Part shown: positions 1 to 8,920 of the stretch, piece after piece
How positions within the stretch are numbered: position 1 is the stretch's first letter
Layout: each line of letters starts with the position of its first letter
Origin: Planctomycetaceae bacterium
GTDB taxonomy: Bacteria > Planctomycetota > Planctomycetia > Pirellulales > Pirellulaceae
DNA: 56,491 nucleotides
NCBI GenBank assembly: GCA_007121535.1
Contig: SKKK01000025.1
Coordinates: 1-56,491, forward strand
Direction of reading: 5' to 3'
Translations under genes and position numbers: made by a program
The notes under the pieces: generated by a model
Seen by the model: the letters and a program-made list of their open reading frames with translations, nothing else
The model's database searches: none
What the model was told of the DNA's origin: nothing

Positions 1-91
1 GAAGTGGCGGTTCAGGGGGATCTCGTAGCCGATCTTGGTTTTGCTCTCGTCAATCCAGGCGTCGGGGACATGGGGGCGGACTTCGCGTAGG
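1..91 (-). pseudogene. hsdM: Second copy of an hsdM C-terminal tail, cut by the window edge
   Basis: Read on the minus strand, this stretch encodes [20 protein letters not shown] followed by YEIPLNRHF. This is nearly identical, at protein and DNA level, to the tail of the hsdM pseudogene at about 671-760. Identity stops abruptly near position 90, where upstream sequence no longer resembles HsdM. It is therefore a partial duplicate or the start of another decayed type I methyltransferase whose remaining end lies left of the window. No start codon in this frame can be assigned; an ATG with a good GGAGGA site nearby opens a different frame and is probably chance. Confidence 0.7.
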
Positions 92-230
92 ACTGCCTGC
101 TCATTGTTCCTCCTCGGCTCGCTGCAGCGATTCCGCACGTCGGGAGACCGCAGTGTGAACTGTCCGATGCTCTCGAATCTTTGGCACGGAAGATAAATCA
201 TTGGGTTCCCCAGGCGCCCATGATCCCTTC

Positions 231-519
231 TCTCCGTGCCCTCCGTGCCTCTGTGTTTCCGATTCCTCGGAACTCAACCTTCGTATCCATTGACAATCCG
301 ACTAACGCCGTCCACGAGCCGTTCCTCATGGAAGTTGATCAGCAGTCCAAAACGAAGGTTCAATAAACGCAGGTGGGACAGCGTTTGGGCTTTGTCGACC
401 GGGGCCCAAGGCGTCGGTGGACCTCGATGGCTGCCCCAATAATGGCTTTCGTCAAGTCGTTGACTTGCATCGGACTAACTCCTGATTGTAAAACACAGAG
501 ACACAGAGAACACAGAGAA
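231..519. repeat. Imperfect inverted repeats (CACRGAG motif) bracketing the GxxExxY remnant
   Basis: Positions 231-256 read, on the complement, as ACACAGAGGCACGGAGGGCA followed by CGGAGA. Positions 492-519 read ACACAGAGACACAGAGAACA followed by CAGAGA on the plus strand. The two share the same nine-base rhythm of CACRGAG units and face opposite directions, with the GxxExxY remnant exactly between them. That arrangement resembles terminal inverted repeats. Whether the unit ever moved cannot be decided from one copy. Confidence 0.55.
274..470 (-). pseudogene. GxxExxY family protein, internally deleted and out of frame
   Basis: Reading down the minus strand from ATG at 470, the sequence encodes MQVNDLTKAIIGAAIEVHRR then LGP, the typical N-terminus of GxxExxY proteins. 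About 65 bases on, in a different frame, it encodes VDKAQTLSHLRLLNLRFGLL then INFHEERLVDGVSRIVNGYEG, ending at TGA 274-276, which is the family's C-terminus. The middle of the protein, including the GxxExxY motif, is missing and the two ends are out of frame. Intact members are about 120-135 residues, so roughly half is lost, with the junction near 398-406. The molecular role of the family is not established; it is common in planctomycetes. Confidence 0.7.
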
Positions 520-563
520 AGGAACGCCCGTCACAGGCGTTTGCCGCATTCATTATCGATCAT

Positions 564-2404
564 TCATCCTTTCTCCTCCACCACCTCCCGGAGCATTCGC
601 ACAATGTCTCTCTCCAGATCCGCGATCTCGGTCTCGATCACTTCCAACGGTCGTGGCGGTTGGTATTTGTAGAAGTGGCGGTTCAGGGGGATCTCATAGC
701 CGATCTTGGTTTTGCTCTCGTCGATCCAGGCGTCGGGGACGTGGGGGCGGACTTCGCGTTCGAAGTACTCGTGGATGTCTTCCTTCAACGGCACGTTTTC
801 GTAGTCGCGCAACTCGGGATCGGGTTCGGGGTTGCCGCCCTTGTCGGTGCAGATCTCGGCCGTTTCGTCGCGTTCGGATAGCGCCGCCAGGATGGCTTTC
901 TTGATGGCGGCGGGGATTTTCAACTCCGCAGACTCCAGCGCCGTGTCCAGTTCCGCGAGAAAACGATCGCGGCTGCGGTGGACGTGCGTCGCGTCCAGCC
1001 CGTTCAGCGCTCGGAGGATCGCATCCTGCAACTGGCGGCCCGCGGCGATTTCCGCCTCGGCGGCCTTCGTGCCTTTCTTCTTCTTCGATGCGGCCAGATT
1101 CTCGAATGCGCGTTGCTCGCGCAGACGCTCGATCCGCTCGGGCGATGCCTGGAAATTCATCCGCAACGGCCGCTCGACGGTGATCTTTTGAAACCCGAAG
1201 TCCCGGTTGTCGAAGATCTTCGAGTGTTCACCGGTGGCGAAATCTCCGTAGATCCGCGTGATCTCTGCGATGTGTTGGTCAGAGATCTCGTTCCGCTTGT
1301 TGTTCAGGCTCTTGCGCATCTTGCGATAGAAGCTCACCGCGTTGATCAATTGGAGCTTCCCGCGCCGCTCCGGGGTCTTGCGGTTGGTGACGATCCAAAC
1401 GTAGGTGAAGATGCCCGCTGCAAGAACAACAGCGATCCGTCGTTGATCCGAGGCAGCCCGGCGCCGAAGCGTCCCGAAAAACCCTGCTGTTCGTGCTCGC
1501 GGCGGATGAAATCCTGCTCAGGCTTCCACTCGACGCCGAACGGTGGGTTGGTGGCCATATAGTCGAACCGTTGTCCGACGAACCCGTCATCCGTAAAGCT
1601 GTCGCCAAACACGATGTGGTCGATGTTGTGGCCCTTGATCAGCATGTCGCTGCTGCATATCGCGTAGGACTCGGGATTGTAATCCTGCCCGAAGGCCTCC
1701 AGCCGAGCTTCCGGGTTCAGTTCGTGTAGGTACTCGTCCGACCCGGCCAGGATGCCCCCGGTCCCGCTGGCAGGATCCAGCATCGTCTTGACGATCCCTT
1801 TGCGAGTCAGTACGTCGCTGTCCGGCTGGAACAACAGGTTGACCATCAGCCGGATGACCTCGCGAGGCGTAAAGTGATCCCCGGCCGTTTCGTTGGCCGC
1901 TTCGCTGAATCGCCGGATCAGTTCCTCGAAGATGTAGCCCATCTCAATGTTCGGGACCACATCCGGGTGCAGGTCGATGTCACAGAACTTGGACACCACC
2001 AGGAACAGCCGGTTATGCTCGTCCAGCCTGGCGATGTGTTCCTCGAACCCGAACCGTTCGAAGATCTCCCGGACATTGGCCGAGAAATTCTTGATGTAGC
2101 TGGCCAGGTTGCGGGCGATCTTGCCCGGATCGTCTTTCAGCCGGGCAAAGTTCAGCTTGCTGGTGTTGTGAAACGGCACGCCCGCCGCCCGGTTCAGGAT
2201 CGGATCGACGTTCCCGACCTTGCCGCCGGACAGGCTCTGCACCTTCTTCAACACCTTGTCCTTGGTCGGTTCCAGCACACAATCCAGCCGCCGCAACACC
2301 GTCAGCGGCAGGATCACCCGCCCATACTGATTCGGCCGATACGGTCCCCGCAGCAAATCCGCCACGCTCCAGAGGAACCCCACCTTGTCCGAGAAGTTTT
2401 TCAC
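564..2404 (-). pseudogene. hsdM: Type I restriction-modification DNA methyltransferase (hsdM), internally deleted
   Basis: The N-terminal part (1422-2404) carries the N6-adenine methyltransferase signatures LDPASGTGGIL (SAM motif I) and NPPFGVEW (catalytic motif IV), preceded by the usual N-terminal bundle starting KNFSDKVGFLWSVADLLRG. A GTG at 2404 with GGAAGG upstream is the likely start; a TTG at 2470 is an alternative. After NDGSLLFLQ the frame breaks. The downstream frame (564 to about 1418) resumes at GIFTYVWIVTNRKTPERRGK and continues to the C-terminus. In intact relatives about 60 residues lie between these two points, so a deletion near 1416-1422 removed them and shifted the frame. 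No hsdS or hsdR is visible in the window. The gene is very probably non-functional, even though both catalytic motifs survive. Confidence 0.85.
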
Positions 2405-2696
2405 CGCTGCCAACCCTTCCTTCCTTGGTAACCCATCGCGAGACACATACGCCGGGGCGGCACCAACCAACGTCCGACACTGTGCTACTAATGTCCAAGA
2501 CCGTTAAACTCTTGACAAAGTCAGCGAGCAACGGAGCGGACCAATGCCAGCCGAGCGGTAGCTCGGATTTGGTTGGCGGCCCAGTCGCCCTGCATAAGTC
2601 GACTTTAGCCCTACGCCTCGCCGAACCTTGGGGGCACCCCTTTGGAAGTAGCGTAACCACCGCCAAGTCAGTTTTCAACCGTAGGTCGTTCGCACC

Positions 2697-2985
2697 ATGA
2701 GTCGAGTCCTGGAGCACTTGGGCTTCCGTCCCAGTGGGAGGGCGCAGTCCTCAACTCCGCGGCCCTTGTCCGCTGCGGAACTGTCCGGGCGTGATGTCGC
2801 CGAGCTTCTCCGTTAATCTTCAGCGGCACATCTACCGCTGCTTCGCCTGCGGATCGTCAGGCAATCAGCTCGAACTCTGGGCTGCTGCTGACCGGCCACC
2901 CCATCGCAGGAAAACTGGCCCCCTTTCCAGCCGGAATCGGCAGCCGATCTATAGCGGCCGATGGGGGGCGAAAAACAGCGGTTAG
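2697..2985 (+). pseudogene. CHC2-type zinc-finger protein remnant, frameshifted
   Basis: An ATG at 2697 opens MSRVLEHLGFRP, which resembles the N-terminus of planctomycete CHC2 zinc-finger proteins (DnaG primase-like zinc ribbon). The matching continuation, GPCPLRNCPG...SFSVNLQRHIYRCFACGSSG, lies in the next frame from about 2734. It contains the C..C pairs expected for the zinc ribbon (CPLRNC and CFAC). A one-base frameshift near 2730 therefore separates the two parts. Similarity fades after NQLELWAAADRPP. These zinc-finger proteins are typically associated with mobile or accessory DNA. I cannot tell whether the remnant is still expressed. Confidence 0.5.
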
Positions 2986-3016
2986 CGTCGCGCAGGAAAC
3001 GGTGTTGACCGACTCC

Positions 3017-4645
3017 TTACGATCGATCCCGATCGGCGGTGGCCGCGCGGGGCTGGTCTTGGACGATTTGATGCAAGGGCGAAAAGAACAGGGCGCCGGT
3101 CGGACAGGCGGCGACGCAACGGGCAGCGACGGATCCGAGAGCCTCTTCCATGGTCCCGTTAAAAGGGACACCGACTCGAACGTCGAAGCCGCGGCCCACA
3201 AAGCTCAATCCCAACGCGTCTTCGGCTTGCCCGGCGATTCGGATGCACAGTTCGCAGTTGATGCACTTTCCGGGTTCGTAGATCACTTTGCCTTGCCGAT
3301 TGACTTGAACGAAGGCGCGCCGGCCGCTCTGGTACCGGGACGAATCGGCCCCGTATTGGGCGGCATAGCGTTCCAAGCGGCAGGTGCCGTGAGCAGGACA
3401 GCCGCAGGCCAGGCAGCGATGAGCCTGCTGGGACATGACCGGCAGTTCCAACGACCCGGCGGCTTGATCCACCGGCAACGGCGGTTTGGGCTCGGCCATC
3501 GCCAAGAACTCCGGCATCTCTTCTTCCGAAACCTTGCCGATCCGCGACGAGAACGGTCGACTGACCGGCGTGATCGGCCGGTCCATCACGAACTGCGAAA
3601 TCGCGGCGGCGGCTTCCTTTCCGTCCGCTACGCTACGGACGACCATCCCTCGACCCCGGATGGCATTGCCTGCGGCGAAGATACCCCGCACGTCGGTCTC
3701 GAAGGTCTTCGCATTGATCTTGATTCCGCGCTTGGTGACCTCCAGTCCCCAATCGGCGGCCCGGTCCTTGGCTTCGCTGCCCGTGGCTACCAGCACCGCG
3801 TCGAACTGCTGTCGCAAATCGTTCATGTCCAATTCGTCGCCCAGTCGCTGGTCGCACCGCAGTTCGACGCCCGTCTGCAGGATCACCTCGATTTCGCCTT
3901 CCAACGTGGCGACGGGCAGTTCGTCCGGAAAATCATCGCGCAGCCGCCCACCGGCCCGCTGGGCCGCTTCGAACAGGGTGACTTGGTGTCCTTCGCAGCG
4001 GAGATGAAACGCGGCGGCCAGTCCGGTCGGACCGGCGCCGATCACCGCCACGTGCTTTCCCGTGTCCGGGGCACAGGCGGGCAGGTAGGGATTGCCCGAG
4101 GCCAGATCCCGGTCAGCAACTTCGCGTTTCAGGTCGCAGACTTCGACCGGCCCGTCCGCACTGCTGCGGCGGCACCCTTTTTCGCATGGCTTGGGGCACA
4201 CCCGTCCCAAGACGGCGGGCAAGGCGATGTCTTGCTTGATCGTGGCGATGGCGCCGCGGAGATCCTGATCGCCGATCTCGCGCAGCATCAGTTGCACGTC
4301 CATGTGGGCGGGACAGGCGAAGAAACAAGGCGCCATGCAATCGCCCACGTGATCGCTGAGCAGCAATTCCAAAGCCGTGCGCCGCAACGCGTGGACTTCG
4401 GGAGTCTCGCTTTCAACACGCAACCCGTCGCTGGCGGGCATCCCGCACGACGCCACCACGCGGCCGCTGTCGACCAGCTTGACCACGCAAACCTGGCACG
4501 AGGTCGAAGGGAGGTAGCCTTCCAGATAACACAGCGTCGGCACATCGATGCCCAATTGCCGCGCGGCATCCAAGACCGAGGCTCCCGCAGGCACCCGGAC
4601 CTGCCGCCCGTCGATTGTCAGTTCCAGCGTTCCATTTTGACTCAT
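3017..4645 (-). CDS. NuoG/GltD-like iron-sulfur flavoprotein, last gene of the redox operon
   Basis: Predicted cytoplasmic, 542 residues. Domains in order: a NuoG/HydA-type [2Fe-2S] ferredoxin (about 1-85; Cys in PTLCY, TSCQVC and ASCG); a His/Cys cluster site HVGDCMAPCFFACP (about 98-112); a GltD-like cluster region (CPKPCEKGC); an FAD Rossmann fold with VIGAGPTGLAAA near 200 and ATGSEA plus GIFAAGN later; and a C-terminal ferredoxin part (CINCELC, CVAACPTGA). The second Rossmann fold (NADPH) usual in GltD proteins appears absent between LVATGSEA and GIFAAGN. The start is ATG 4645 with GGAAAG just upstream; a TTG seven codons earlier is less likely. It follows the NuoE-NuoF fusion by 63 bases and probably receives electrons from it. 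Its physiological partner is unknown; a hydrogenase-type H-cluster is not present. Confidence 0.85.
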   Translation of the reverse strand: MSQNGTLELTIDGRQVRVPAGASVLDAARQLGIDVPTLCYLEGYLPSTSCQVCVVKLVDSGRVVASCGMPASDGLRVESETPEVHALRRTALELLLSDHVGDCMAPCFFACPAHMDVQLMLREIGDQDLRGAIATIKQDIALPAVLGRVCPKPCEKGCRRSSADGPVEVCDLKREVADRDLASGNPYLPACAPDTGKHVAVIGAGPTGLAAAFHLRCEGHQVTLFEAAQRAGGRLRDDFPDELPVATLEGEIEVILQTGVELRCDQRLGDELDMNDLRQQFDAVLVATGSEAKDRAADWGLEVTKRGIKINAKTFETDVRGIFAAGNAIRGRGMVVRSVADGKEAAAAISQFVMDRPITPVSRPFSSRIGKVSEEEMPEFLAMAEPKPPLPVDQAAGSLELPVMSQQAHRCLACGCPAHGTCRLERYAAQYGADSSRYQSGRRAFVQVNRQGKVIYEPGKCINCELCIRIAGQAEDALGLSFVGRGFDVRVGVPFNGTMEEALGSVAARCVAACPTGALFFSPLHQIVQDQPRAATADRDRS

Positions 4646-4708
4646 GCGTAAACTCTTTCCGAACAATTCGCCTTGACAACGAAAGTTGCCTTCTTCTTCC
4701 CCGAACCG

Positions 4709-7066
4709 TCACTCCACGTACACTGCATCTTCCGGGCAGACCTGGACGCAGGTGTCGCAGCGGGTGCATTTTTCCGAATCGATGGTGTGGCGGCGGTAGG
4801 GGGTCATCGGGATGGCGTCGACCGGGCAAGCCTGGGCGCACAGCGTGCATCCGATGCAGCGGTCGTTGATCTTGTATTCGATCAGCGACGTGCAGCGGCC
4901 GGCCGGGCAGCGGCCTTGCAGATGGGCTTCGTATTCTTTCCGAAAGTATTGCAGGGTTGACAGCACGGGGTTCGGCGCGGTCTTTCCCAGGCCGCACAGG
5001 CTGCCGGCACAGACGTCGCGCGACAGATGCTCCAGATGCTCCAGATCGCCCTTCCGCCCTTGGCCTTCGCACAGACGATCCAATACATCCAGCATCCGCC
5101 GCGTACCGACTCGGCAAAACGTACACTTTCCACAAGATTGATCCTGGGTGAAGCGCAGGAAGTACCGAGCGATGTCGACCATGCAATCGTCTTCGTCCAT
5201 CACGACCAGTCCGCCACTGCCCATGATGGCGCCGACACTGGCCAGCGCTTCGTAATCGATCGGGGTATCGGTCAGTTCCGCCGGGACGCAACCGCCGGAC
5301 GGACCGCCCACCTGGACCGCCTTCAGCCGCTTGCCTCGCGCCACGCCACCGCCCACGTCGTCGATCACCTGCCGCAACGTGACGCCCATCGGCACCTCGA
5401 TCAAACCGCCTCGCTCGACCTTCCCGGCCAACGCGAAGACTTTCGTTCCCTTGCTCTTGGCGGTTCCCAGCGATGCAAAAGCGTCACCGCCTTGCCGCAG
5501 GATCCAGGGCACCATGGCATAGGTTTCGACGTTGTTGATCAACGTAGGTCGCTGCCACAATCCGACCTCGGCCGGATACGGTGGCCGCAGGTGGGGCATC
5601 CCTCGTTGGCCTTGCATCGATGCCAACAAGGCAGTCTCTTCGCCGCAGACGAACGCGCCGGCGCCCTCCATGACTCGCAGCTCCAGTGAAAACGGGCTGC
5701 CCAAAACGTTCGACCCCAAGATGCCTCGTTGGCGACACACCTCGATCGCCTCGCGGATGCGTTTGACGGCCAACGGGTACTCGGCTCGGATATAAAAGTA
5801 CCCTTCATGAGCGCCGACGGCCATCGCGCCGATCGCCATGCCTTCGATGATCCGGTAGGGGAAGGATTCCAGCAGCATCCGGTCCATGAACGCACCGGGA
5901 TCTCCTTCGTCGCCGTTGCAGATCACATACTTTTTCTCACCCGGCATTTCTCGAGCACGTTGCCATTTGATCCCGGTCGGGAATCCGGCGCCGCCGCGAC
6001 CCCGCAGACCGCTCTGCTGCACCTGATCGATGATACGCAACGGATCGTTCCATTCGATACACTTTTGCAACGCTTCGAACCCGTGATGCCGCTCGTATTC
6101 TTCCAGATCCGTCGGATCGATCTGACCACAGTATTCGGTCGCCAGATGCTTCTGCGGCCCGAGAAAGGCGCACACGGGGCCTTCGCGGGGGCTGACCGCC
6201 CGATGGATCGTCGGTTCATCGTCGTCGTCCGTCAACAGCCGGTCCAACCAGCGCTGAGCCGTAAAGGTAAACCGCCGCAGCACGCTGGGCGGCTTGAAGT
6301 GTTTCATGACCAACGAGGGCACGTCGGCTGGTTGGACGCGGGCGTACAGGCTGCTGTCACCCTGCCGCGGCACCATTTCCACCAGCGGCACCTGATGGCA
6401 CATTCCGACGCATCCCACACGTTTGATCTCGGCCGGCGCTTGCGTGTCCTGCAGGATATCCCGGATCGCGTCCCGGACCTTGGCGCTGCCTTGCGCCACA
6501 CAACACGAACCCAGACCAACGCGGATTTCGCCGGCCACCCGGGCCGCACTTTCCCGTCTGGCGGCGGCCGTCTTCCTGGGTGCTCCGTCGTGGTGGCGAG
6601 CGAAATCGCGGAGCACACCGGAGACCATCTTCGGGGTCACGTGGCCGTACGTAACTTCGTCGATCTGCACGACGGGGGCCAGCGTGCAACAGCCCAGACA
6701 GGCGATCGGCTGGACCGTGTATTGGCCTCCTTCATCGGTATCGATTCCTTGCGGCAGATGCAGTTCGCTACGGAAGGAGTCCAGGACCATCTGCGCGCCT
6801 TTGACGTGACAGGCGGTGCCCAGGCAGACATGGATCATGTGCTGTCCCACCGGTTGCCGTCGGAATTGCGTATAGAACGTCGACACGCCTTCGACCGATG
6901 CGGGCGTGATGTCGGTCTGATCGCACAGTCGATGCAGGGCTTCGTCCGGCAGGTAACGGTAATGTTCCTGGATGCGTTGCAGGATGGGGATCACGGCTTC
7001 GGGTCCGCGTCCGATCTGCTGGATCGTCTCGTCGACAAAGGTCAGGTCAAGGTCAAGGTCAGCCAT
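4709..7066 (-). CDS. NuoE-NuoF fusion, NADH-oxidising diaphorase subunit (HydB/HndC-like)
   Basis: A 785-residue cytoplasmic electron-entry subunit. Residues 1-160 form a NuoE thioredoxin-like [2Fe-2S] domain (CLGTAC and CLGCC). About 175-255 is a second thioredoxin-like [2Fe-2S] domain (GSCC and VGCVGMC). About 300-700 is NuoF: GRGGAGFPTG near 355 (NAD/FMN), NGDEGDPGAFMD near 383 (FMN), CGEETAL, an SLBB-like part, and the N3-type cluster SCGKCTFCRVGT near 645 with a later CGLG. Two ferredoxin clusters close the protein (CIGCTLCAQACP, CTRCDTCVQVCP). This architecture is known from soluble NAD-dependent and electron-bifurcating hydrogenases. The start is three bases after the upstream gene's stop. 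The N-terminal DLDLDL comes from a short GACCTT tandem repeat. NAD-linked redox chemistry is well supported; bifurcation is only a possibility. Confidence 0.92.
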   Translation of the reverse strand: MADLDLDLTFVDETIQQIGRGPEAVIPILQRIQEHYRYLPDEALHRLCDQTDITPASVEGVSTFYTQFRRQPVGQHMIHVCLGTACHVKGAQMVLDSFRSELHLPQGIDTDEGGQYTVQPIACLGCCTLAPVVQIDEVTYGHVTPKMVSGVLRDFARHHDGAPRKTAAARRESAARVAGEIRVGLGSCCVAQGSAKVRDAIRDILQDTQAPAEIKRVGCVGMCHQVPLVEMVPRQGDSSLYARVQPADVPSLVMKHFKPPSVLRRFTFTAQRWLDRLLTDDDDEPTIHRAVSPREGPVCAFLGPQKHLATEYCGQIDPTDLEEYERHHGFEALQKCIEWNDPLRIIDQVQQSGLRGRGGAGFPTGIKWQRAREMPGEKKYVICNGDEGDPGAFMDRMLLESFPYRIIEGMAIGAMAVGAHEGYFYIRAEYPLAVKRIREAIEVCRQRGILGSNVLGSPFSLELRVMEGAGAFVCGEETALLASMQGQRGMPHLRPPYPAEVGLWQRPTLINNVETYAMVPWILRQGGDAFASLGTAKSKGTKVFALAGKVERGGLIEVPMGVTLRQVIDDVGGGVARGKRLKAVQVGGPSGGCVPAELTDTPIDYEALASVGAIMGSGGLVVMDEDDCMVDIARYFLRFTQDQSCGKCTFCRVGTRRMLDVLDRLCEGQGRKGDLEHLEHLSRDVCAGSLCGLGKTAPNPVLSTLQYFRKEYEAHLQGRCPAGRCTSLIEYKINDRCIGCTLCAQACPVDAIPMTPYRRHTIDSEKCTRCDTCVQVCPEDAVYVE

Positions 7067-7069
7067 GGT

Positions 7070-8920
7070 TCACGGTGTCGTTGAAGGGTTGGGCCCGATA
7101 CAAATCAAATGGTGTTCGCCGCGGACGATGATCCGGCCGTTCGAGACGATCGGGCTGGTCACGCACGGTTCGCCCAGATGGTTCTCCGCGACGATCTGGC
7201 CTTCTTCCGTAGTGGCTTCCACCACGTAGAACTCGCCGTCTTCGCCCAGCAGCAAGATCTGGTCTCCGACCAGAGTCGGCGACGAAACGAACGAGGCGTC
7301 GAAATCCAGCTCCCACAGCGGATCGCCGCCTTCGACCGCATCGTAACAGGTCAGGATTCCGTAGGACGCCACCAGCAGCACAAGTTCCTCGGTCGCCAAT
7401 GGACTGGCCGTGTCGGGCGCACCCAGGTCGGCTTCCCACAGCAGGTGCGTCTGGCTGACATCTCCTTGGCCGTCGGCACGGATCGCCGCCACTCCCGGGA
7501 ACTCGTTGGCCGCGTACACCGTGTGGCCGACGAAGACGGGCGATGGTCCCACGTCGCCGCGCAAGTTGTCGGCTTGCCACAAGAGGCTGCCATCGGCGGG
7601 CGAGTTGGCTTTGACCCAGGGATCGGCACAGGTGATGATCTGCGCTTGGTCGTCGACGTACATCACGATCGGGGAAGACCACGAGTTGGGTACGTCGCGC
7701 ACGTGCTGCCAGATGGTCCGACCGGTGGCGGCATCCAGCGCGAACAGACGCGACAGTTCTTCGTCTCGGATGCCTTGATCGAATTGCACGATCAACCGGT
7801 CCTGGTACATGGCCAGCGAGGACGCGTGCCCGTAGGAGTTTTTGGGAATGCCCAGACTGCGAGCCCAACGCACGCGGCCTTCGAAATCCAGCGCGGCCAG
7901 ATCGCCGTTGGCAAAGATCGCGTAGACGCGGCGACCGTCGGTTACGGGAGTCGGCGCCGCGTAGCCGGTGGCTTCCATCACCTTGGGAACCTCGGCCGTG
8001 CTCTCCGGCGTGCCCGGCACTTCCTTACGCCACACCAATTGTCCCGTCGAGGCGTCGAAGCAGAAGACTTCCCGAGTCTGCTGGTCCGCACCGGTCAGAA
8101 AAATGCGATCCTCCCAGAGGATCGGCGAGCTGTTACCCGGCAAGGGAACTTCGGTTTTCCAAAGAATGCCCTCGCCGGTCTCGATCTGCCAATCGCTGGG
8201 TAGACGGTCCTGGACGATGCCCCGGCCGTCCCAGCCGCGAAACCGAGGCCAATTGGCTTGCAATTCCTCGTCGCTGGGGAATCCCGGCGGCAGCGGCGGC
8301 AGATCCGCGTCGGGTGGCGGTGGCTCAGGCGTTGCGGTCGTATCATCGACGGGATCAGCGTGATGCGCGGGAGCAGCCAGCCCCAACGGCGCGTCCGAGG
8401 CCACTTCGCTGCCGATCCAGGCGGCCAGTTGTTGTCGATCGCTGGGCAGGCTGCTGGGCATCATCGCGTACAGTCCCACGACCGCCAGCACCACCAGCCC
8501 GCCGAACCCGGCGACCGCCCAGCGGCCCGTCCGCCGATCCTCTTGCTGCAGCTCCTCCGGCGAATCTTGCGGTTCGGGGTGTGGCAAACGCCGGTGCAGC
8601 GTCGCGGCCCATTTGGCCATCGCGGCGCAAAGTATCGCGCCGCCAAACATCAGCCAAGTACCCCACCAGGAAAATCGACGACGTTCGAAGTATGCCGTCC
8701 GCAACCGTTCGTCCAGAGTCCGAAACTGACCGATCAACGCTTCGCTCCGCGGGTCTTCCCTCAATTGTTGTTTCAGCTCGTAATACGCGGGGGCGTTCAA
8801 CGGATCGTCCGCGATGCGACGGGTATAGTCGACCAACAGCAGGGCTGCGACCACGGCCACGAACACACCGCTGACCGCAGCACAACGAAACGCCAGCAGG
8901 TATTGTTCCCATCGTGTCAT
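7070..8920 (-). CDS. Membrane-anchored PQQ-like beta-propeller protein
   Basis: A 616-residue protein with three hydrophobic segments (about 12-31, 87-105 and 135-152), then an acidic/proline linker, then an eight-bladed-type PQQ-like propeller from about 230 to the end. Repeating blade signatures include FDASTGQLVWRK, LDFEGRVRWARS and LDAATGRTIWQH. The propeller opening WPRFRGWDGRG matches the large planctomycete family of PQQ-like proteins, most of which are not shown to bind PQQ. No classical PQQ dehydrogenase active site was recognised. ATG 8920 overlaps the preceding stop (ATGA), indicating translational coupling inside the redox operon. The propeller is probably extracytoplasmic and may dock or sense the exported redox partners; this is inference. 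Confidence 0.85.
   Translation of the reverse strand: MTRWEQYLLAFRCAAVSGVFVAVVAALLLVDYTRRIADDPLNAPAYYELKQQLREDPRSEALIGQFRTLDERLRTAYFERRRFSWWGTWLMFGGAILCAAMAKWAATLHRRLPHPEPQDSPEELQQEDRRTGRWAVAGFGGLVVLAVVGLYAMMPSSLPSDRQQLAAWIGSEVASDAPLGLAAPAHHADPVDDTTATPEPPPPDADLPPLPPGFPSDEELQANWPRFRGWDGRGIVQDRLPSDWQIETGEGILWKTEVPLPGNSSPILWEDRIFLTGADQQTREVFCFDASTGQLVWRKEVPGTPESTAEVPKVMEATGYAAPTPVTDGRRVYAIFANGDLAALDFEGRVRWARSLGIPKNSYGHASSLAMYQDRLIVQFDQGIRDEELSRLFALDAATGRTIWQHVRDVPNSWSSPIVMYVDDQAQIITCADPWVKANSPADGSLLWQADNLRGDVGPSPVFVGHTVYAANEFPGVAAIRADGQGDVSQTHLLWEADLGAPDTASPLATEELVLLVASYGILTCYDAVEGGDPLWELDFDASFVSSPTLVGDQILLLGEDGEFYVVEATTEEGQIVAENHLGEPCVTSPIVSNGRIIVRGEHHLICIGPNPSTTP

Noticed and set aside
564-2404. 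A functional type I restriction-modification system
   Set aside because: The hsdM gene is internally deleted and frameshifted, and neither hsdS nor hsdR is present.
3002-4651. A 549-codon plus-strand open frame opposite the NuoG/GltD-like gene
   Set aside because: It is a mirror of a GC-rich real gene; its translation lacks any family motif, while the minus strand shows clear cofactor motifs.
4709-7066. Reading the NuoE-NuoF fusion as part of an [FeFe] or [NiFe] hydrogenase
   Set aside because: No hydrogenase catalytic subunit or H-cluster motif is encoded anywhere in the window.
5729-7084. A 451-codon plus-strand frame opposite the NuoE-NuoF gene
   Set aside because: Antisense shadow; His/Arg/Asp-rich composition with no domain.
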